This document shows, one piece after another, positions 63,154-64,000 of a DNA stretch of 64,000 bases; position 1 is the stretch's first letter; each line of letters starts with the position of its first letter. This stretch comes from Allocatelliglobosispora scoriae (GTDB lineage Bacteria > Actinomycetota > Actinomycetes > Mycobacteriales > Micromonosporaceae): NCBI RefSeq assembly GCF_014204945.1, contig NZ_JACHMN010000001.1, positions 1-64,000 of the forward strand, written 5' to 3'. Made by a program: the position numbers and the translations under genes. Under the pieces are notes generated by a model. That model ran no database searches, had not been told where the DNA came from, and saw only the letters and a program-made list of their open reading frames with translations.

Positions 63154-64000
63154 CTTTTCCTCCGGACGGGACCTCGCAGAGCTGGCCAATCGGTGGTAAC
63201 GCTCTCGGCTCATCCCAAATCAGCCGCAACTCGCGGCCGGGCCCGCCGACAACCTTGCGCATCCGGTGCAGACGCAGCGGCAACTCATCGAACTGGCCGT
63301 GTTCGGCGACCTCGCGAACCAGCTGCCGGATAGCTGGCCAATCGGGTGGGGGGTTCTCCGTACTGAGGCACACTATGTAGGGGGCACCAGCCGCGATGGC
63401 AGCTATGATCGGGTCGCGGCTGAGCCCCTGCTCTCGGGCGTATCGCGGGGTCACGAACTCTAAGCCGAGGCAAGCAGCGCCGCCGTCGAGCACCTGGTCG
63501 CGGATGTTGGCAGGCTTGTCCTGATCGCTTTCCACGATCCACATGACGTCAGGCAGGTGCTCGGAGACATGTGCCCGAATCTCCTCGGTCCGTGCTTTCC
63601 ACAACAGGTTCGCGGTCTCGTTGCCGAGGCGTTCGGCGCTGTGGAGGACAGTCGGTAGTTCCCGCCAGAATGGCCGAGACTCCAGAAGTTCATCTCCGAA
63701 CTCCCAAGCCTCGGGCATCTCGTCCAGCACAATCCGCGGCGCGATGATACCCAGCACAAATGCGCTCGCTCGCTGGCGCGCCCACAGCAACAGCTCCGCT
63801 ATCGCCAGCCGAACACCCACAGCGGTGGGCTGGCATACGAGCGTCTTGCGACGCCAATCCGATCCTGGCAAGAGCAGGTGACCTGCGATCGCAGATGGCC
63901 ATGCGTATCCGTCGACCGGCAGTGCCGGGTTACGGAGATCCACGACAAGCCGCGCCATGGCTTCGCTCGCCTTTGCCACGTCGGCGCGCAGTGTTTTGAG
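63146..64000 (-). CDS. VMAP-like protein, partial at the right window edge
   Basis: The frame runs off the window edge at 64,000, so the N-terminus is missing; at least 284 residues are present. The visible part has VDLRNPALPVDGYAWPSAIA, then WRELPTVLHSAERLGNETAN, LEFVTPRYAREQGLSRDPII, and near the end RLHRMRKVVGG with RLIWDEPRALPP. This pattern of a Trp-Asp-Glu-Pro-like end after a helical region is what VMAP-C proteins (vWA-MoxR-associated protein C-terminal domain) show. It is the first gene visible in the operon and overlaps the MoxR start by 8 bases. The missing upstream part may hold an effector domain. Assignment is moderate. Confidence 0.65.
   Translation of the reverse strand, partial: LKTLRADVAKASEAMARLVVDLRNPALPVDGYAWPSAIAGHLLLPGSDWRRKTLVCQPTAVGVRLAIAELLLWARQRASAFVLGIIAPRIVLDEMPEAWEFGDELLESRPFWRELPTVLHSAERLGNETANLLWKARTEEIRAHVSEHLPDVMWIVESDQDKPANIRDQVLDGGAACLGLEFVTPRYAREQGLSRDPIIAAIAAGAPYIVCLSTENPPPDWPAIRQLVREVAEHGQFDELPLRLHRMRKVVGGPGRELRLIWDEPRALPPIGQLCEVPSGGKDD

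Overview
The window is high-GC, dense in GTG starts, and carries AfsR/SARP-type regulators, type VII-secretion-like WXG proteins, RHS toxin-like proteins and XRE/TPR regulators. Together these point to a filamentous actinomycete; Micromonosporaceae or a relative is an inference. The region is accessory DNA: insertion sequences, truncated genes, frameshifted toxin relics and conflict-type genes dominate. I see no rRNA, convincing tRNA, CRISPR array or housekeeping operon.

Layout. 0.1-10.7 kb is a decay zone: a GRDP-like gene, a frameshifted Hint/polymorphic-toxin tail with an overlapping candidate immunity gene, an IS5-type transposase with a stop codon, an epimerase stump, a NUDIX hydrolase, the tail of an AfsR-like NTPase/TPR gene cut by an IS3 element with perfect 25-bp ends, a coupled XRE-TPR regulator and 2H phosphoesterase pair, and a 50-aa membrane peptide behind a hairpin that holds its ribosome binding site. 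10.8-28 kb carries two small secreted proteins, two large SARP/NB-ARC/TPR regulators, a decayed ADP-ribosyltransferase-like tail and a 2,400-codon secreted RHS protein with a hydrophobic glycine-rich C-terminal module. 28-31 kb is a LemA plus DUF2207 operon, followed by a duplicated scrap of a WXG-type gene.

32-45 kb holds a membrane TIR-WD40 protein, a GAF/EAL relic, an IS5 element, an hsp20-merR operon with two perfect inverted repeats, and a CHAT protease-TPR gene downstream of a WD40 gene. That pair is divergent from a small cysteine-ribbon protein and a membrane protein. A WXG-type protein with a membrane partner follows. 45-48 kb is a TnpB element nested in a broken IS5 transposase.

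48-54 kb has an inositol-monophosphatase-like gene, an unrecognised 621-aa helical protein, a 57-aa charged Gly/Asp/Lys-rich peptide overlapping a PIMT-type methyltransferase gene (a candidate imiditide-class RiPP locus), and two XRE-type regulators. 54-57 kb contains broken TPR genes, one pair being head-to-head inverted copies.

57-64 kb is the most coherent system: a translationally coupled operon running off the right edge. It encodes a VMAP-like protein, a MoxR AAA ATPase, and a 1,731-aa SAV_2336-N / CHAT / STAND-NTPase / TPR protein. Its CHAT cysteine is replaced by serine, and its TPR region contains six base-identical 120-bp repeats. A truncated, diverged copy of its TPR tail lies just beyond. 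The best reading is a vWA-MoxR-associated type conflict system with a recently expanded recognition array.
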